From Tomocerus qinae (Eukaryota; Arthropoda; Collembola; Entomobryomorpha; Tomoceridae), in contig JAECZT010000006.1 in assembly GCA_020055645.1 (NCBI GenBank), positions 930,001-994,000 of the forward strand: a DNA stretch of 64,000 nt, given 5' to 3'. The notes beneath the pieces were generated by a model. That model did no database searches, was not told where the DNA came from, and saw nothing but the letters and a program-made list of their open reading frames with translations. Position numbers and translations under genes: made by a program. How positions within the stretch are numbered: the first letter of the stretch is position 1; each line of letters begins with the position of its first letter. Positions 60,823 through 64,000 of the stretch are shown here, one piece after another.

Positions 60823-63287
60823 TAGTAATATAACGTTTATTTAGAGAACCACTTGAAAAAAATCATTTTTTTGAGCTTGTACGAGGAGACCAAAAACCTT
60901 AGTAATATAACATTAATAAAGACTAGACACTTGAAAAAAATCATTTTTTTGAGCTTGTACGAGGAGACCAAAAACCTTAGTAATATAACGTTTATTTAAA
61001 GAAACACTTGAAAAAAATCATTTTTTGAGCTTGTACGAGGAGACCATAAACCTTAGTAATATAACATTAATAAAGACTAGACACTTGAAAAAAATCATTT
61101 TTTTGAGCTTGTACGAGGAGACCAAAAACCTTAGTAATATAACGTTTATTTAGAGAACCACTTGAAAAAAATCATTTTTTGAGCTTGTACGAGGAGACCA
61201 TAAACCTTAGTAATATAACATTAATAAAGACTAGACACTTGAAAAAAATCATTTTTTTGAGTTTGTACGAGGAGACCAAAAACCTTAGTAATATAACATT
61301 AATGAAGACTAGACACTTGAAAAAAATCATTTTTTTGAGTTTGTACGAGGATACCAAAAACCTTAGTAATATAACATTAATGAAGACTAGACACTTGAAA
61401 AAAATCATTTTTTTGAGCTTGTACGAGGAGACCAAAAACCTTAATAATATAACATTAATAAAGACTAGACACTTGAAAAAAATCATTTTTTTGAGCTTGT
61501 ACGAGGAGACCAAAAACCTTAGTAATATAACATTAATGAAGACTAGACACTTGAAAAAAATCATTTTTTTGAGTTTGTACGAGGAGACCAAAAACCTTAG
61601 TAATATAACATTAATGAAGACTAGACACTTGAAAAAAATCATTGTTTTGAGTTTGTACGAGGAGACCAAAAACCTTAGTAATATAACATTAATGAAGACT
61701 AGACACTTGAAAAAAATCATTTTTTTGAGCTTGTACGAGGAGACCAAAAACATTAGTAATATAACATTAATAAAGACTAGACACTTGAAAAAAATCATTT
61801 TTTGAGCTTGTACGAGGAGACCATAAACCTTAGTAATATAACATTAATAAAGACTAGACACTTGAAAAAAATCATTTTTTTGAGCTTGTACGAGGAGTCC
61901 AAAAACATTAGTAATATAACGTCTATTTAAAGAACTACTTGAAAAAAATCATTTTTTGAGCTTGTACGAGGAGACCAAAAACCTTAGTAATATAACATTA
62001 ATAAAGACTAGACACTTGAAAAAAATCATTTTTTTGAGCTTGTACGAGGAGCCCAAAAACCTTAGTAATATAACATTAATAAAGACTAGACACTTGAAAA
62101 AAATCATTTTTTGAGCTTGTACGAGGAGACCAAAAACCTTAGTAATATAACGTCTATTTATAGAACCACTTGAAAAAAATCATTTTTTTGAGTTTGTACG
62201 AGGAGACCAAAAACCTTAGTAATATAACATTAATGAAGACTAGACACTTGAAAAAAATCATTTTTTGAGTTTGTACGAGGAGACCAAAAACCTTAGTAAT
62301 ATAACATTAATGAAGACTAGACACTTGAAAAAAATCATTTTTTTGAGCTTGTACGAGGAGACCAAAAACCTTAGTAATATAACATTAATGAAGACTAGAC
62401 ACTTGAAAAAAATCATTTTTTTGAGCTTGTACGAGGAGACCAAAAACCTTAGTAATATAACATTAATAAAGACTAGACACTTGAAAAAAATCATTTTTTG
62501 AGCTTGTACGAGGAGACCAAAAACCTTAGTAATATAACATTAATGAAGACTAGACACTTGAAAAAAATCATTTTTTTGAGCTTGTACGAGGAGACCAAAA
62601 ACCTTAGTAATATAACGTTTATTTAGAGAACCACTTGAAAAAAATCATTTTTTTGAGTTTGTACGAGGAGACCAAAAACCTTAGTAATATAACATTAATG
62701 AAGACTAGACACTTGAAAAAAATCATTTTTTTGAGTTTGTACGAGGAGACCAAAAACCTTAGTAATATAACATTAATGAAGACTAGACACTTGAAAAAAA
62801 TCATTTTTTGAGCTTGTACGAGGAGACCAAAAACATTAGTAATATAACATTAATAAAGACTAGACACTTGAAAAAAATCATTTTTTTGAGCTTGTACGAG
62901 GAGACCATAAACCTTAGTAATATAACATTAATGAAGACTAGACACTTGAAAAAAATCATTTTTTGAGCTTGTACGAGGAGACCAAAAACCTTAGTAATAT
63001 AACGTTTATTTAGAGAACCACTTGAAAAAAATCATTTTTTGAGCTTGTACGAGGAGACCAAAAACCTTAGTAATATAACATTAATGAAGACTAGACACTT
63101 GAAAAAAATCATTTTTTGAGCTTGTACGAGGAGACCAAAAACCTTAGTAATATAACATTAATAAAGACTAGACACTTGAAAAAAATCATTTTTTTGAGCT
63201 TGTACGAGGAGACCAAAAACCTTAGTAATATAACATTAATGAAGACTAGACACTTGAAAAAAATCATTTTTTGAGTTTGTACGAGGA

Positions 63288-64000
63288 GACCAAAAACCTT
63301 AGTAATATAACATTAATGAAGACTAGACACTTGAAAAAAATCATTTTTTTGAGCTTGTACGAGGAGACCAAAAACCTTAGTAATATAACATTAATAAAGA
63401 CTAGACACTTGAAAAAAATCATTTTTTTGAGCTTGTACGAGGAGACCATAAACCTTAGTAATATAACATTAATAAAGACTAGACACTTGAAAAAAATCAG
63501 TTTTTTGAGCTTGTACGAGGAGACCAAAAACCTTAGTAATATAAAGTCTATTTAGAGAACCACTTGAAAAAAATCATTTTTTTGAGCTTGTACGAGGAGA
63601 CCAAAAACCTTAGTAATATAACATTAATAAAGACTAGACACTTGAAAAAAATCATTTTTTTGAGTTTGTACGAGGAGACCAAAAACCTTAGTAATATAAC
63701 ATTAATGAAGACTAGACACTTGAAAAAAATCATTTTTTTGAGTTTGTACGAGGATACCAAAAACCTTAGTAATATAACATTAATGAAGACTAGACACTTG
63801 AAAAAAATCATTTTTTTGAGCTTGTACGAGGAGACCAAAAACATTAGTAATATAACATTAATAAAGACTAGACACTTGAAAAAAATCATTTTTTTGAGCT
63901 TGTACGAGGAGACCATAAACCTTAGTAATATAACATTAATAAAGACTAGACACTTGAAAAAAATCATTTTTTTGAGCTTGTACGAGGAGACCAAAAACCT
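63288..64000 (-). repeat. Higher-order repeat copy 2 (3178-bp period), right block
   Basis: Second copy of 60110-60822, with the same rare core variant followed by the same class B form and then the same order of monomers. It continues to the window edge, so its full length is not visible. Confidence 0.85.

Larger units (their letters stand above)
15025..64000 (-). repeat. 77-78 bp satellite array, reverse orientation, right block
   Basis: About 630 monomers, here reading cattaataaagactagacac, ttg, core AAAAAAATCATTTTTTT, gagcttgtacgaggagacc, aaaaaccttagtaatataa. Class A is 78 bp; 77-bp forms have six T in the core or lack one base before agtttg. Class B carries cgtttatttagagaacc or cgtctatttagagaacc. 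A third form has agtctatttaaagaactac. Recurrent variants are gaggataccaataacc with taatttaac, ggagtccaaaaacattag, and an AAAACCATTTTTTT core. Runs of 78-bp class A monomers are open on both strands (for example 61179-61805, 208 codons). The block runs to the end of the window with no gene, RNA gene or mobile element seen. Confidence 0.98.

Noticed and set aside
61172-61798. Long open frames on both strands in the satellite, up to 208 codons, as candidate repetitive proteins
   Set aside because: They are the tandem monomer read in its two stop-free frames, occur equally on both strands, and stop wherever a 77-bp or class B monomer occurs. There is no codon-use or start-site evidence for a gene.
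15025-64000. CRISPR array
   Set aside because: The repeats are directly adjacent 77-78 bp units with no unique spacers of constant length. The alternating segments are a few recurring types, and there are no cas genes.
15025-64000. CENP-B box within the monomer
   Set aside because: No match to the TTCG...CGGG type pattern was found; the monomer has little CG content apart from tacgagg and acgtt.

Overview
This window is almost entirely eukaryotic satellite DNA, with one mobile-element insertion and no intact conventional gene. It is very AT-rich, is built from hundreds of tandem copies of a 77-78 bp monomer, contains a Penelope-like retroelement and includes a 100-N scaffold gap. Together these point to a pericentromeric, subtelomeric or similar heterochromatic block of an animal-type chromosome assembly. 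The species cannot be named from the sequence.

Layout. (1) 1-3287: satellite, monomer in forward orientation (reads ...ggtctcctcgtacaagctc...). (2) 3288-8510: an inserted, decayed Penelope-like element (PLE) coded on the minus strand, bounded by direct repeats of 822 and 826 bp. (3) 8511-14924: the same forward satellite, more degenerate towards its right end. (4) 14925-15024: exactly 100 N. (5) 15025-64000: about 49 kb of the same satellite in the opposite orientation (reads ...gagcttgtacgaggagacc...), more homogeneous and with long higher-order periodicities (about 2324 bp and 3178 bp).

Satellite. Every monomer carries the interrupted palindrome AAAAAAATNATTTTTTT. Two monomer classes share about 55 bp. 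Class A (78 bp) has a segment like cattaataaagactagacac; class B (77 bp) has cgtttatttagagaacc or the like in its place. Because 78 is a multiple of three and two of the six frames lack stops, runs of 78-bp monomers give long repetitive open frames on both strands. I treat these as by-products of the repeat.

The PLE. Reverse-transcriptase motifs are readable on the minus strand: PADKN, LPKIHK, DIESLYPS (motif A), GIPMG (motif B), FIDDI (motif C), and a thumb region with YLHFYSNH. They are scattered over all three frames. Upstream, one frame stays in register for about 2.3 kb, through a basic N-terminal region and an Arg-Gly-rich region into the RT, broken only by three in-frame stop codons. 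The direct repeats are offset by 4400-4404 bp and each contains, on the minus strand, a hammerhead-ribozyme-like core. This is what a PLE pseudo-LTR (partial tandem copy) arrangement predicts. The repeats are nearly identical although the coding region is broken.

The points most worth a second look are the hammerhead motifs with a self-complementary stem III, the mismatch between decayed coding frames and near-identical repeats, the orientation switch exactly at the N gap, and the higher-order organisation of the satellite.
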